From positions 1 to 64,000 of the forward strand of contig DATBFG010000007.1 in NCBI GenBank assembly GCA_036558645.1: a DNA stretch of 64,000 bases, in the 5' to 3' direction. Made by a program: the position numbers and the translations under genes. Of the stretch, positions 1 to 7,686 are shown piece by piece. Source of the DNA: DATBFG01 sp036558645 (GTDB lineage Bacteria; Acidobacteriota; Terriglobia; Terriglobales; Acidobacteriaceae). Under the pieces are notes generated by a model that saw only the letters and a list, made by a program, of their open reading frames with translations, had not been told where the DNA came from and ran no database searches. Every line of letters begins with the position of its first letter. Positions within the stretch are counted from its first letter, which is position 1.

Positions 1-140
1 GAGCGGAACACAATCTTGGGATTGTGCTTCTGCAGCACCTTGGTGATCGCCGCCGTCAACGTCGTCTTGCCGTGATCGATGTGTCCGATCGTCCCAATGT
101 TGCAGTGCGGCTTATTCCGTTCAAATTTCTCTTTCGCCAT
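1..140 (-). CDS. tuf: Elongation factor Tu, N-terminal part (runs off the window)
   Basis: Only the first 46 codons are present; the gene continues beyond base 1. The reverse strand from the ATG at 140 reads MAKEKFERNKPHCNIGTIGH and then DHGKTTLTAAITKVL, which is the EF-Tu start with the G1 P-loop GHIDHGKT. EF-Tu is the GTPase that brings aminoacyl-tRNA to the ribosome. It lies last in a row of tRNA genes on the same strand (Thr, Tyr, Thr, Gly), as in the tRNA-tufB operon of proteobacteria, so it is probably cotranscribed with them. Identity is certain from sequence; cotranscription is inferred. Confidence 0.97.
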   Translation of the reverse strand, partial: MAKEKFERNKPHCNIGTIGHIDHGKTTLTAAITKVLQKHNPKIVFR

Positions 141-181
141 AGTATTGCCGTGCGCTCCTCGTACTTAATGATTCCAATTTC

Positions 182-256
182 TGGAGCGGGAGACGGGAAT
201 CGAACCCGCGACCAACAGCTTGGAAGGCTGTGACTCTACCACTGAGTTACTCCCGC
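182..256 (-). tRNA. tRNA-Gly (anticodon TCC)
   Basis: The reverse strand folds as a full cloverleaf: acceptor GCGGGAG pairs with CTCCCGC, the T-arm contains GGTTCGATTCC, and the anticodon loop carries TCC. The CCA end is encoded at 182-184. It lies 42 bases before tuf. Confidence 0.95.
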
Positions 257-300
257 CCTGCTTCACTGCCGCCTTCGCCTGGGGTCCTTCGACTTCGCTC

Positions 301-340
301 AGGATCTCGCCAGCAGGCTCCCGCTTCGCTCACACCTGCT
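301..340. repeat. REP-like hairpin repeat, copy 1
   Basis: The unit contains CCCGCTTCGCTCAC and is flanked by the inverted arms AGCAGG (312-317) and CCTGCT (335-340). A second copy at 645-684 differs at several positions, but the arm differences compensate (GCAGG/CCTGC here, GCGGG/CCCGC there), so pairing is kept. Just upstream (286-304) is another short hairpin with arms TCCT and AGGA around TTCGACTTCGCTC. Confidence 0.6.
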
Positions 341-385
341 TACCCAGCTGTCAGCTTCGTGCTGTCAGCCTTCAGTTAAAACGTC

Positions 386-461
<76 letters not shown>

Positions 462-483
462 TCTGCCACGTCCCTTCAAAGCC

Positions 484-603
484 TGGAGCCGATGACCAGG
501 ATCCAAAAATCAGAACTGGTGACGGCTTCTTTCCTTGTCGCAACAACGCTTCGCTGTTGCGACGCTTACCAAGGGAGTGCTCTACCAACTGAGCTACATC
601 GGC
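484..603 (-). pseudogene. tRNA-Thr (GGT) copy interrupted by a hairpin insertion
   Basis: The first 39 bases, through the anticodon GGT and into the 3' anticodon stem, equal the intact tRNA-Thr at 386-461, and the last 17 bases including CCA also match. Between them the gene is 120 bases instead of 76. The 3' half of the anticodon stem and the variable loop are replaced by a perfect 9-bp hairpin (537-563, core CGCTTCGC) plus a linker, and the T loop is enlarged from TTCAATC to a 16-base loop. With both arms disrupted it is very probably not a working tRNA. Length and position argue against a group I intron. Confidence 0.8.
537..563. repeat. Perfect palindromic hairpin inside the tRNA-Thr copy
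   Basis: Arms GTCGCAACA and TGTTGCGAC flank a loop with the CGCTTCGC core. The core resembles the CCGCTTCGCTC core of the hairpin repeats at 301-340 and 645-684, so this is probably a member of the same class of small mobile or REP-like repeats. Confidence 0.7.
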
Positions 604-644
604 TCTGAACTCTCTTACTCCCAGATCCCTCGCACACACCGCTC

Positions 645-684
645 GGGATTTCGCCAGCGGGCTCCCGCTTCGCTCACGCCCGCA
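645..684. repeat. REP-like hairpin repeat, copy 2
   Basis: This is the second copy of the repeat at 301-340: the central CTCCCGCTTCGCTCAC is identical. Arms GCGGGC (657-662) and GCCCGC (678-683) pair. The arm substitutions relative to copy 1 keep base pairing, which supports selection on the folded form. Confidence 0.6.
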
Positions 685-707
685 ACCGGCTCAAGCTACC
701 TCGGCTC

Positions 708-896
708 TTACTCGCCGTCACTACCCTTGTCCGGATGCAGGACCTCTTTTCGCCGCACCCACGTTTTCAACGCGAACATCAGCAGGATCGCCGACGCTAC
801 GAGCCGGATCCGCTGGTCCTGAATCGTGGTCCAAACCAATACACCCAGGACGGCATATGCGATCATCGCGGCTAACAAACGGTTCACTTCAATCAC
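708..896 (-). CDS. Small two-TM membrane protein within the tRNA cluster
   Basis: Sixty-two codons if the GTG at 896 is used, or 52 from the ATG at 866. No family recognised. Two hydrophobic stretches are visible (residues about 7-25 and 31-48), followed by a basic segment WVRRKE and an acidic tail, as in a small inner-membrane protein. The GTG directly abuts the encoded CCA of tRNA-Tyr (897), so no ribosome-binding site is possible for that start; the internal ATG has no clear one either. It sits between tRNA-Tyr and the broken tRNA-Thr. It could be a chance frame, but the hydrophobic pattern and sense orientation favour a real gene. Confidence 0.5.
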   Translation of the reverse strand: MIEVNRLLAAMIAYAVLGVLVWTTIQDQRIRLVASAILLMFALKTWVRRKEVLHPDKGSDGE

Positions 897-985
897 TGGT
901 GCACAGGGGAGGATTCGAACCTCCGTACCTCGCTAGGAGGGACAGATTTACAGTCTGTTGGCTTTAACCACTCACCCACCTGTGC
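897..985 (-). tRNA. tRNA-Tyr (anticodon GTA)
   Basis: A class II tRNA with a long variable arm: acceptor GCACAGG/CCTGTGC, anticodon loop CTGTAAA, variable arm CCCTCCTAGCGAGGTA, T-arm GGTTCGAATCC. CCA is encoded at 897-899. The 89-base length fits tRNA-Tyr. Confidence 0.95.
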
Positions 986-1193
986 AGAAACGCAAGCTCG
1001 TAAGAACTCCGGCAGTCTGCTCGTTCGCTCAGGAATCATGCTGCAGCGGGACATCACGCAACGGATGAAGAACGGAAAGGCGCACAAAAATCTCTTGCGC
1101 GCAATACACCACTGGATCAGTTCCTAATGGAGTGCCGTTGGAAAAACTGTTAAGCCGCCGCGCCGCGTTATGCCTGAGTTCCGGAATCGATTC

Positions 1194-1269
1194 TGGAGCT
1201 GGCGAAGGGATTTGAACCCCCGACCCTCTGATTACAAATCAGATGCTCTACCAACTGAGCTACGCCAGC
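1194..1269 (-). tRNA. tRNA-Thr (anticodon TGT)
   Basis: Acceptor GCTGGCG/CGCCAGC, anticodon loop TTTGTAA with TGT, T-arm GGTTCAAATCC, and CCA encoded at 1194-1196. It is the first tRNA of the cluster in the direction of transcription. Confidence 0.95.
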
Positions 1270-1281
1270 AGTCGGGTACAA

Positions 1282-1299
1282 TCACCTCGTAAGAGGTGA
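1282..1299 (-). other. Hairpin in the leader of the tRNA-tuf cluster
   Basis: A perfect 7-bp inverted repeat (TCACCTC / GAGGTGA) with a 4-base loop lies 12 bases upstream of tRNA-Thr(TGT). It could be an RNA-processing stem at the 5' end of the polycistronic precursor. The rest of 1270-1491 shows no gene; I cannot place a convincing promoter in it. Confidence 0.35.
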
Positions 1300-1491
1300 C
1301 ACGAACCCCTTGTTCCCTTCCTGATGTCCGGGACAATTCATAAAATTATCACAACGGCACTACACGTGCAACTGGCAGAGCAACTTACGCCGGAATTGGG
1401 CAGAAGACTGCAGCCGCAAGTGCCATTTCCAGGTGCTATGATTCCGTTGTTCCGGCCTCCGCAGAGATGATTACCTAGGCGGCCGCCTTAC

Positions 1492-2520
1492 ATGCGCATA
1501 CGTCGCAGCCTCCCCATCTTTCTGGTTGTCTTGCTGGTGGCAGCGGTCCTGACCCTAGTTGTCCAACTTCGCAAGCACGCTCCTCCTGAGGCGGCACGCC
1601 TACTCCCTGGAGCGGATGGATTTGTCTACATCAACCTACAGTGGATGCGCCGAGCCAACGTTGCCGGGAACCTGCCCAGCGTTTCGCATGATCCGGAGTA
1701 CGAGGATTTCATACAAGCCACCGGATTTCAGTTCGAACGCGACTTGGACGAGGCCGCATTCGCCATCCACTACCCCACTACAGGACCTAAAGGGAAGGGC
1801 GCCACCGCCGGTCAGACACGCTTTTCCGAGGTGTTGGTAGGAAAAGTTCAGGGCGAAAAGTTGGCAGCCTACCTACGTAAGATCTCCAGTTCAGTCGACA
1901 ACTTCCGCTCCGTGGACATCTTCAATATCCCAATCGAAGGCCGCACGCTGCGAGTCGCGATCCTCGGCGTGGACACGGTTGCAGCGTCGAACAACAACGA
2001 TCCAATGGTGATTCGGGGGATCATCGAACGTTCGCGCAAGCTGGCTTCGCCGTTCGGTGGACCAGCGTTTCTTCGCCAGTATTACAAAGAGGTTCCTTTC
2101 GCCAGCTTGGGATGGGCGATCTTTCGCGGTCAGCCTTCTGATAACGGCATACAAGGTGCGTTGGACGTTTCTGTGCTGCTCGACAAGCCCGCCGTAATTG
2201 TCGCCTCGATTCGATATCTCGGCAGCGTTCACTTCAAAGCGGAGGCGTTTACCGACGACGCGGAGGATGCCAAGCGCATCAGCGACCGTTTGGGAGCGTT
2301 CCTCAACATCTTTCGGACAGCCGAGGTCACGGTCTCAACACCCGGCCCTGACGTCGACTTGAAAAGTTTCTTTGACAGCCTGAAGGTCAGCCAGAATGGA
2401 GACAGGGCGCAGGTTACCGCGACCGTGCCATTGGATTTGATCAAGAAGATTGTCGCGGAGTCCCCTTCACAATTCGTTAATCCGCAGTCGGATCGTGCCC
2501 CGGCCGATGTACATAAATAG
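1492..2520 (+). CDS. Membrane-anchored protein of unknown function
   Basis: 342 residues. I do not recognise the family. Residues 6-25 form a single N-terminal membrane anchor (SLPIFLVVLLVAAVLTLVV) with arginines before it, so the rest should be periplasmic. The soluble part has no cysteine and no obvious catalytic motif; it begins with a stretch about the protein's 'gadgfvyinl' segment (residues 41-50) typical of beta-rich extracytoplasmic proteins. It lies 51 bases upstream of ccdA on the same strand, so a link to the thiol-redox genes is possible but only by position. ATG chosen as the first start upstream of the anchor. Confidence 0.75.
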   Translation: MRIRRSLPIFLVVLLVAAVLTLVVQLRKHAPPEAARLLPGADGFVYINLQWMRRANVAGNLPSVSHDPEYEDFIQATGFQFERDLDEAAFAIHYPTTGPKGKGATAGQTRFSEVLVGKVQGEKLAAYLRKISSSVDNFRSVDIFNIPIEGRTLRVAILGVDTVAASNNNDPMVIRGIIERSRKLASPFGGPAFLRQYYKEVPFASLGWAIFRGQPSDNGIQGALDVSVLLDKPAVIVASIRYLGSVHFKAEAFTDDAEDAKRISDRLGAFLNIFRTAEVTVSTPGPDVDLKSFFDSLKVSQNGDRAQVTATVPLDLIKKIVAESPSQFVNPQSDRAPADVHK

Positions 2521-2557
2521 CGCGGCATGCGAGTCTGACCGAATCGCTGCAGGGCGG

Positions 2558-2571
2558 TACAATATTCCTTA
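2558..2571 (+). promoter_or_regulatory. -10-like element giving a near-leaderless ccdA mRNA
   Basis: TACAAT at 2558-2563 lies 8 bases before the ATG of ccdA, and no Shine-Dalgarno is present in ATTCCTTA. A weak -35-like TCTGAC lies 18 bases upstream. If used, transcription would start 2-3 bases before the ATG. Confidence 0.45.
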
Positions 2572-3294
2572 ATGTCCAATCTTCCTTTACCGATTGCGGC
2601 TTTCCTGGCCGGACTGGTTTCGTTTCTGTCGCCCTGCGTCCTGCCACTGGTACCCGGGTATGTGTCGCTGATCTCGGGGGTTGGGGTTGAAGAGTTGAAG
2701 ACGCCGCAGTCGAAGGTTATGCGCAAGGTGATGCTGAATTCCATTGGCTTCATTCTTGGATTCAGCATCGTGTTCATTACTTTGGGCGCCTTGTCGACGA
2801 GCGTAGGGCAACTACTTGCGCGCTACAAGTCGGTACTGGCGCAGGCAGCGGGAGTCGTGATCATTTTGTTTGGCCTGCACTTGACCGGACTTTTCCGGAT
2901 CAACGCGCTGTATGCCGACAAGCGCTTGCACAATATCAAAGGTGGAAACACGGTGGTGGGCGCGTTCCTTATTGGCTTTGCCTTTGCCTTTGGGTGGACT
3001 CCGTGTGTTGGACCCATCCTAGCGGTGATTCTGGGTTTTGCCGCTGCCCAGGATTCGGTTTATAAAGGGATTCTGCTGCTTGCTATCTATTCCCTGGGAT
3101 TGGCCGTCCCATTCTTGATGACGTCTTTGGGAATCGAACGGTTTCTCAGCTTCTACAGCCGGTTCCGCTCCCACATGCATGCCGTCGAGGTTGCGAGTGG
3201 CGCGCTTTTGATTGCCTTGGGATTTTTGCTTGTGTTCGGCCGATTCACGCTTCTGGCAAGCTATTTGTCGTTCTTGAATCGCTTTTCGTTATGA
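2572..3294 (+). CDS. ccdA: Cytochrome c biogenesis / thiol-electron transporter CcdA
   Basis: 240 residues with about six membrane helices. The two redox cysteines of the CcdA/DsbD-beta family are visible in SPCVLPLVPGY (C22) and WTPCVGPIL (C145). CcdA carries electrons from cytoplasmic thioredoxin across the membrane to periplasmic thioredoxin-like proteins, keeping apocytochrome c or other cysteines reduced. The next two genes encode a TlpA/ResA-like thioredoxin (10 bases downstream) and a DsbD-alpha-like protein, so together they rebuild a split DsbD pathway. The start has a -10-like hexamer 8 bases upstream instead of a ribosome-binding site. Confidence 0.93.
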   Translation: MSNLPLPIAAFLAGLVSFLSPCVLPLVPGYVSLISGVGVEELKTPQSKVMRKVMLNSIGFILGFSIVFITLGALSTSVGQLLARYKSVLAQAAGVVIILFGLHLTGLFRINALYADKRLHNIKGGNTVVGAFLIGFAFAFGWTPCVGPILAVILGFAAAQDSVYKGILLLAIYSLGLAVPFLMTSLGIERFLSFYSRFRSHMHAVEVASGALLIALGFLLVFGRFTLLASYLSFLNRFSL

Positions 3295-3304
3295 TGAGGA
3301 TATT

Positions 3305-3868
3305 GTGAAACGTGATCCAGTCATTCTAATTATTGTCGCCATGGTCATCACTGTCATGCTGGTCTTCGGATTCCGCATGGCACGACAATCAGGCGGCAAC
3401 AAAGATGCCAGTTCCGCAGGGATGAAAGGTCAGGCAGCGCCGGATTTTGCTCTGCAATCTCTCGAAGGTAAGACAATCCGGCTGTCTGATTTTCGCGGGA
3501 AGGCCGTGGCGCTGAATTTCTGGGCGACATGGTGCGAACCCTGCAAAATCGAAACACCCTGGCTCGTGGAGTTGCAGAAAAGGTACGGACCTGACGGTTT
3601 GCAAGTCGTGGGAATTTCAGCGGACGAGGGCGACAGCAAAGATGATGTCGCGAAATTTACCCAGAGCATGGGAGTCAACTATCCGATTTTGCTTGGCAAG
3701 GAAGAGGTCATTACCGCCTATGGCGGAGTTCAATTTCTCCCAGAGACGGTCTATATAGATCGCGAAGGCAAAGTGGTTGACAAGGTCTTTGGGCTGAAGG
3801 GTAAGGGCGAGATTGAAAGCTACATTAAGAAATCACTGAGTGGCGCCGCCGTCGCCCAGGTGAAGTAA
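3305..3868 (+). CDS. TlpA/ResA-like membrane-anchored thioredoxin
   Basis: 187 residues. An N-terminal anchor (residues 6-24) is followed by an AhpC/TSA-redoxin fold with the active site WATWCEPCK (C77, C80) and the cis-proline loop near FLPETV. Such proteins reduce disulfides outside the cytoplasm, for example in cytochrome c maturation, taking electrons from CcdA. GTG start at 3305 with GAGG six to nine bases upstream overlapping the end of ccdA, so the two are translationally close. ResA versus TlpA versus a general reductase cannot be decided from sequence alone. Confidence 0.92.
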   Translation: MKRDPVILIIVAMVITVMLVFGFRMARQSGGNKDASSAGMKGQAAPDFALQSLEGKTIRLSDFRGKAVALNFWATWCEPCKIETPWLVELQKRYGPDGLQVVGISADEGDSKDDVAKFTQSMGVNYPILLGKEEVITAYGGVQFLPETVYIDREGKVVDKVFGLKGKGEIESYIKKSLSGAAVAQVK

Positions 3869-3905
3869 GGTGCGCGTGGCATTTTGAAATTCCGAATCGG
3901 AAACT

Positions 3906-4448
3906 ATGAATCGTAACCAGGTGCTTGCAGGTGTTGTGCTCTTGAGTATCGCAGCCGTGGCACAGGACTTGCCCGGCAAGAAAACACCTTCCGTCAGTAT
4001 GTCCGAGGTCCCGGTGTCGACCATTACGCGCGGCAAGTCGGGTACGGTGGACCTCACCTTTCGCATCAGCTCGGGCTTCCACATCAATTCGAATACCCCC
4101 AAGGCAGAGTTTCTGATTCCAACCGCTCTGAAGCTGCAGCCGCCAACCGACATTGTTGTGGGAAAAGTCACGTATCCGCCAGGAGAGGAAGCCAGCTTCC
4201 CGTTTGCTCCCGACGAAAAGCTCAGCGTCTACAGCGGCGCATTTACGGTGGGGGTTCTGGTACGACCGCTAACCAGTGTGATGCCTGGGAAGTACGTATT
4301 GCGTGGGAATTTGAAGTACCAAGCTTGCGACAATGCCGCCTGTTACCCTCCTAAACAGCTTCCGGTAGAGTTCGAAGTGAAAGTTGCCAAGGCGCCGCCA
4401 ACTTCAACGAAGAGTAACCCTGCACAAAGCCCACACGCACATAAATAA
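3906..4448 (+). CDS. DsbD N-terminal (alpha) domain-like periplasmic protein
   Basis: 180 residues: a signal peptide (1-20, ending SIAAVAQ) and an immunoglobulin-like domain. The motif YQACDNAACYPP (C141, C146) matches the redox pair of the DsbD alpha domain, which accepts electrons and passes them to DsbC/DsbG or CcmG. Here it is a free-standing protein 37 bases after the TlpA-like gene and after ccdA, so the three DsbD parts (alpha, beta, thioredoxin) are separate genes in one operon. The tail is proline- and serine-rich. Confidence 0.85.
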   Translation: MNRNQVLAGVVLLSIAAVAQDLPGKKTPSVSMSEVPVSTITRGKSGTVDLTFRISSGFHINSNTPKAEFLIPTALKLQPPTDIVVGKVTYPPGEEASFPFAPDEKLSVYSGAFTVGVLVRPLTSVMPGKYVLRGNLKYQACDNAACYPPKQLPVEFEVKVAKAPPTSTKSNPAQSPHAHK

Positions 4449-4508
4449 GCTCGTCGCGGAATGGCGAATCACCGTCTTGCTCTAGACCCTTGCTGAAGAA
4501 TAGTGAGT

Positions 4509-4537
4509 TTGACAGCAAGGAACGGATAGCGAGAAAT
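4509..4537 (+). promoter_or_regulatory. Possible promoter for the DUF1203 gene
   Basis: A perfect -35 TTGACA (4509-4514) is followed after 17 bases by a weak -10, AGAAAT (4532-4537). It lies 50 bases upstream of the next start codon. Confidence 0.35.
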
Positions 4538-4587
4538 ACGCACGGCTGCGTAGTCTGATCTCACAGTCGAATCAATCCAAGGAGATC

Positions 4588-5112
4588 ATGATCATGAGCT
4601 TTCGGGTCGTAGCTATCCCACTCCAGATTGCGGAACGGGTCCGAGCCACGTTGAAATCGCCGCAGTACGGGCATCCGGCTCACGTAGAAGTCGCAACGGG
4701 GTATGGACCCTGCCGGCTCTGTTTGCGAACGTTCGATGAGAATCACGAAAATCGTATTCTCTTCAATTACAACCCCTTCGACGGGCTTGATTCGTATCCA
4801 TCGCCGGGACCAATTTTCATTCACGAACAGCCATGTGAGCCGTTTACTGGTGTGAATGAATTTCCTGAACTCATACGCCGTCTGCCCCTGGTTTTCGAAG
4901 CGTATGGCAAGGGAAGACAACTATTCGTACAGGAGCGCCTACGAGGGGGGAACGCCGAGAAAAGCATCGAACGCCTATTTCAGCAACCTGGCGTGGAATA
5001 CTTACACGTGCGCAACGAGGAGGCCGGTTGCTTCATTGCCCAGGTCGATCGCGTGCAAGTGGAAGCGAGCGATCCCGAGTTCGTGAATTCTGTCTTAACC
5101 TGCCTTTGCTGA
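4588..5112 (+). CDS. DUF1203 family protein
   Basis: 174 residues, resembling the DUF1203 family: opening SFRVVAIPLQIAERVRA, a central CRLCL, then a block with GPIFIHE and a C-terminal FIAQVDRVQVEA. Function of the family is unknown. Two adjacent ATG codons (4588, 4594) follow AAGGAG; the second has the better spacing (9 bases). It stands alone, convergent with the DedA-family gene at 5126. Confidence 0.8.
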   Translation: MIMSFRVVAIPLQIAERVRATLKSPQYGHPAHVEVATGYGPCRLCLRTFDENHENRILFNYNPFDGLDSYPSPGPIFIHEQPCEPFTGVNEFPELIRRLPLVFEAYGKGRQLFVQERLRGGNAEKSIERLFQQPGVEYLHVRNEEAGCFIAQVDRVQVEASDPEFVNSVLTCLC

Positions 5113-5125
5113 GTTGAAGAAGTCT

Positions 5126-5749
5126 TTAGGCTTCGGTAATGGAGCGCTTTCGCTTTTTACTTTGCCATTGGAACAACCAGAGAAGCACGGCAGCGGCGAC
5201 TCCAATAAGAAGCCACCAGAGATGGTGCGTAACAAGCGACTCCATCGTTTGAATAAATCCCGGGCCGAATTTCAGGATCAGAACGGCCAGGATCATGAAC
5301 CGGACAAAACGACCGGCAAAAATCGCCAGCAAAAAATGCCAGAACCGCATCTCGGTCACTGCCGCAGCTAGCACAAAGAGCTTGAATGGAGTGGGCGGCG
5401 GGAGCATTGCAGGGAACATCAGGGCCCAGAAAGGATGTTTTTCAAAACTTTGGTGAAGCTTCTCGAATCGTTCCGGCGAACGCTTCCGCAACAAGGCCTC
5501 TCCGCCTTTGTATCCGATCACATAGATGACGATGCTGCCGAGGGCTGAGCCCAGGGACGCGACAAAAATATAAAGCAGAAGGCGAGCGCGATCCTGGTAG
5601 ACATAGGTTCCAACGATGGCATCCAGAGGCATTCCCAAGAAGCTCGCGTCGATGGCAGCGATGGCAAACACGCCCCACGCTCCCAATGGCTTCAGCACCG
5701 CCCAAAGAAACGCGGTGTAGCGGCTGACGAGGTGGGCAATCTTCTTCAA
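5126..5749 (-). CDS. DedA / VTT-domain (SNARE-associated) membrane protein
   Basis: 207 residues with about five hydrophobic segments. The VTT core includes FLGMPLDAIVG, the glycine-rich SLGSALGSIVIYVIGYKGG, and PAMLPPPTPFKLFVLAA (residues about 114-130). VTT/DedA proteins act in membrane lipid (undecaprenyl phosphate or phospholipid) translocation and proton-dependent homeostasis; the exact substrate here is unknown. TTG start. It is the last gene of a minus-strand run and lies 55 bases after moaB. Confidence 0.85.
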   Translation of the reverse strand: MKKIAHLVSRYTAFLWAVLKPLGAWGVFAIAAIDASFLGMPLDAIVGTYVYQDRARLLLYIFVASLGSALGSIVIYVIGYKGGEALLRKRSPERFEKLHQSFEKHPFWALMFPAMLPPPTPFKLFVLAAAVTEMRFWHFLLAIFAGRFVRFMILAVLILKFGPGFIQTMESLVTHHLWWLLIGVAAAVLLWLFQWQSKKRKRSITEA

Positions 5750-5804
5750 GAGGACGATCTTGCAGTGTATCGAAAAGCGTGGTTCAAACGCGTACTGCGA
5801 TCAG

Positions 5805-6290
5805 TTAATGTCCAGTCTTTCCTGCGAGCAGATCCAGTATGTGAGGAAGAATGTCCACGACCGATGCCAGCGAGTCGACTGCTCCAGCGGGACTGCCGGG
5901 AAGATTCAAGATCACGGTCTGACCACGCACTCCACACACGCCTCTGCTAAGCACGGCGAGAGGTGTTTTTTTAGCCCCCTCGGCACGCATGCGTTCGGCT
6001 ATTCCTTCGATCAATCGTCCGCAAACCGCTTGCGTGGCTTCGGGAGTGACGTCACGCTTCGCGATTCCGGTGCCGCCGGTTGTAACCACGAGGCTGACGC
6101 CATCCGCCAGTCGCATGAGTGCGCCCTGAATGGTGGCCTTTTCGTCTGGCACAACCTCAGTGGCAACCACTTCGAAGGATTTCTGTCGCAGGAGGTTGGC
6201 GACCGCAGGGCCTGAGACATCTTTTCGATCGCCGCGCGAGGAAGAGTCGCTGATGGTCAGCACTGCAGCGGTGTAGTTTCCGGATGGCAT
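5805..6290 (-). CDS. moaB: Molybdenum cofactor protein MoaB/MogA
   Basis: 161 residues from the ATG at 6290 (an in-frame TTG at 6317 would add nine). The MoCF-binding fold is clear: AVLTISDS at the N-terminus, TTGGTGIAKRDVTPEA in the middle and NLPGSPAGAVDSL near the end. MogA/MoaB adenylylates molybdopterin before molybdenum insertion by MoeA. moaC and moeA are upstream in the same run, separated by a response-regulator gene. MoaB and MogA are not separable by sight. Confidence 0.92.
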   Translation of the reverse strand: MPSGNYTAAVLTISDSSSRGDRKDVSGPAVANLLRQKSFEVVATEVVPDEKATIQGALMRLADGVSLVVTTGGTGIAKRDVTPEATQAVCGRLIEGIAERMRAEGAKKTPLAVLSRGVCGVRGQTVILNLPGSPAGAVDSLASVVDILPHILDLLAGKTGH

Positions 6291-6380
6291 TAATCGCTTT
6301 CGTCCTTCGCGTCGCAAAGCAGGATTAGCAATCCTAACAAGAGAAGATTCCGGGAATAGCAGGGCTGGTAATTTAACGGA

Positions 6381-7169
6381 TCAGTTCAGAAGAACATCTT
6401 CTTCGTCTTCTTGCTTAGCGCTACCGCCATCCGACGCGGGTTCTTCCCCATCCCGTTGCGACTCGTCGAGGAGACGTAATCCTTCCATCAGCAAGCCCTG
6501 AGTATTGAGGTTCGTGGTCTGCTGAGTGGTTTTGCCTTCGAAATCGACTTGGAAGTTTCCGCCCGTCCAGCGCAAGACCTTGAACACTGCCTGATCGCCT
6601 ACAAGCGAGCCATAGGCAGCATGGGTGACCTGGCCTTCGCTGAAATACATTTCGCACTTCTCACCCTCATTGGTGAGCGTGAGCAGGCAGCTTTTGCGTC
6701 CCATTTCAAGCGACTGCACAAGATCGATAACATTCATCTGCGAGAGACTGCCGCGTAAGACGCCGTCGCCGGAGGCAGTCTTCGCCATCTTCTCAAGGGC
6801 GATCTTGTCGATGACGCGTTTGATCCGCTGGGTGGCTTGCTTAAGGAAGAACGGCTTCTCGACGTACTCGTCCGCTTCCTGCGGGCCAAGATTTTCGGTG
6901 ATATCAGTCTTACTGGCCAACAAGATCACGGCGATCGACGCGGTACGTGGCCGGCTCCGGAGCTTCTCAACCAATTGGCGACCATCCATGCCCGGCATGC
7001 GATAGTCACTGACCAGGAGATCCGGAGGATCATCGACGGCCTTGAGAAGCGCATCGGCGGAGTCTGTGGTGGTACTGACCGTAGCGAGCGGGATGAGCGC
7101 ATCCCGGAGCATGCGCAGAACCATCGGATTGTCGTCCACCAACAGGAGCTTTACGGCAGTGTTCGGCAT
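6381..7169 (-). CDS. Response regulator with a C-terminal PATAN/DUF4388 domain
   Basis: 262 residues. The receiver domain has the acidic pair D12-D13, phosphoacceptor D55 in LLVSDYRMPGMDG and the conserved lysine K105 in EYVEKPF; the usual switch Thr position reads ALA-SER (85-86). Residues about 137-240 match the DUF4388 (PATAN) domain, beginning LRGSLSQMNVIDLVQSLEMGRKS and including GQVTHAAYG. No DNA-binding domain is present, so output is probably protein-protein. In cyanobacteria PATAN regulators act on type IV pilus motors; a PilT-like ATPase is encoded 1.8 kb upstream in this run. It starts 6 bases after moaC ends. The last 25 residues are acidic and low-complexity. Confidence 0.9.
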   Translation of the reverse strand: MPNTAVKLLLVDDNPMVLRMLRDALIPLATVSTTTDSADALLKAVDDPPDLLVSDYRMPGMDGRQLVEKLRSRPRTASIAVILLASKTDITENLGPQEADEYVEKPFFLKQATQRIKRVIDKIALEKMAKTASGDGVLRGSLSQMNVIDLVQSLEMGRKSCLLTLTNEGEKCEMYFSEGQVTHAAYGSLVGDQAVFKVLRWTGGNFQVDFEGKTTQQTTNLNTQGLLMEGLRLLDESQRDGEEPASDGGSAKQEDEEDVLLN

Positions 7170-7175
7170 GGAAGA

Positions 7176-7655
7176 CTAATGATTCCCCCGGGCACGGCGG
7201 TAATTGCCGCTCTTGCCTCCGGATTTGTGCTCAAGCAGAACGTCACGAATCTCGATTCCTTTGTCCAGAGCCTTACACATATCGTACACCGTAAGGGCGG
7301 CGACGCTCGCCGCCACCATGGCTTCCATTTCGACACCGGTCACCGCTGTGGTGGCAACTCTTGAGGAAATAGCGACGCCATTTTCGCACACGCGCAGGGT
7401 CACATCAACGTGGGAAAGCGGCAGAGGATGACACATCGGAATAAGATCTGACGTGCGCTTTGCCGCCATGATGCCGGCTAGTCGCGCGACTTCGAATGGG
7501 TCGCCTTTGGGATTCGAAGGGAGAGCCTTCAGCACAGCGGGCTTGAGCGATACAAAGGCGCTGGCGCCAGCTTCGCGCTTTGTGGAGGCTTTCGCAGAGA
7601 CGTCCACCATGTGAGCTCGACCGGACTGATCGTAATGGGAAAGCTTCTTCGGCAT
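7176..7655 (-). CDS. moaC: Cyclic pyranopterin monophosphate synthase MoaC
   Basis: 159 residues, the usual MoaC length. The signatures are MCHPLPLSHVDV, TGVEMEAMVAASVAALT and YDMCKALDKG, with the family's catalytic His, Glu, Asp and Lys. MoaC converts the MoaA product into cyclic pyranopterin monophosphate; moaA is not in the window. A TAAGAT lies 9 bases upstream of the ATG with no Shine-Dalgarno, suggesting an own near-leaderless promoter in addition to readthrough from moeA, which ends 31 bases upstream. Confidence 0.96.
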   Translation of the reverse strand: MPKKLSHYDQSGRAHMVDVSAKASTKREAGASAFVSLKPAVLKALPSNPKGDPFEVARLAGIMAAKRTSDLIPMCHPLPLSHVDVTLRVCENGVAISSRVATTAVTGVEMEAMVAASVAALTVYDMCKALDKGIEIRDVLLEHKSGGKSGNYRRARGNH

Positions 7656-7664
7656 GGAAGAAAC

Positions 7665-7670
7665 ATCTTA
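7665..7670 (-). promoter_or_regulatory. -10-like element before moaC
   Basis: TAAGAT on the minus strand, 9 bases before the moaC ATG. The spacer GTTTCTTCC has no ribosome-binding site. Confidence 0.35.
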
Positions 7671-7686
7671 CAGGGCTTGCCCAAAA

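Noticed and set aside
484..603. Group I intron in tRNA-Thr
   Set aside because: The extra sequence is about 45 bases with no intron core and lies outside the anticodon loop; a second insertion in the T loop also argues for decay.
5760..6215. 151-residue plus-strand frame opposite moaB
   Set aside because: It is fully antisense to a clear moaB and shows no family features.
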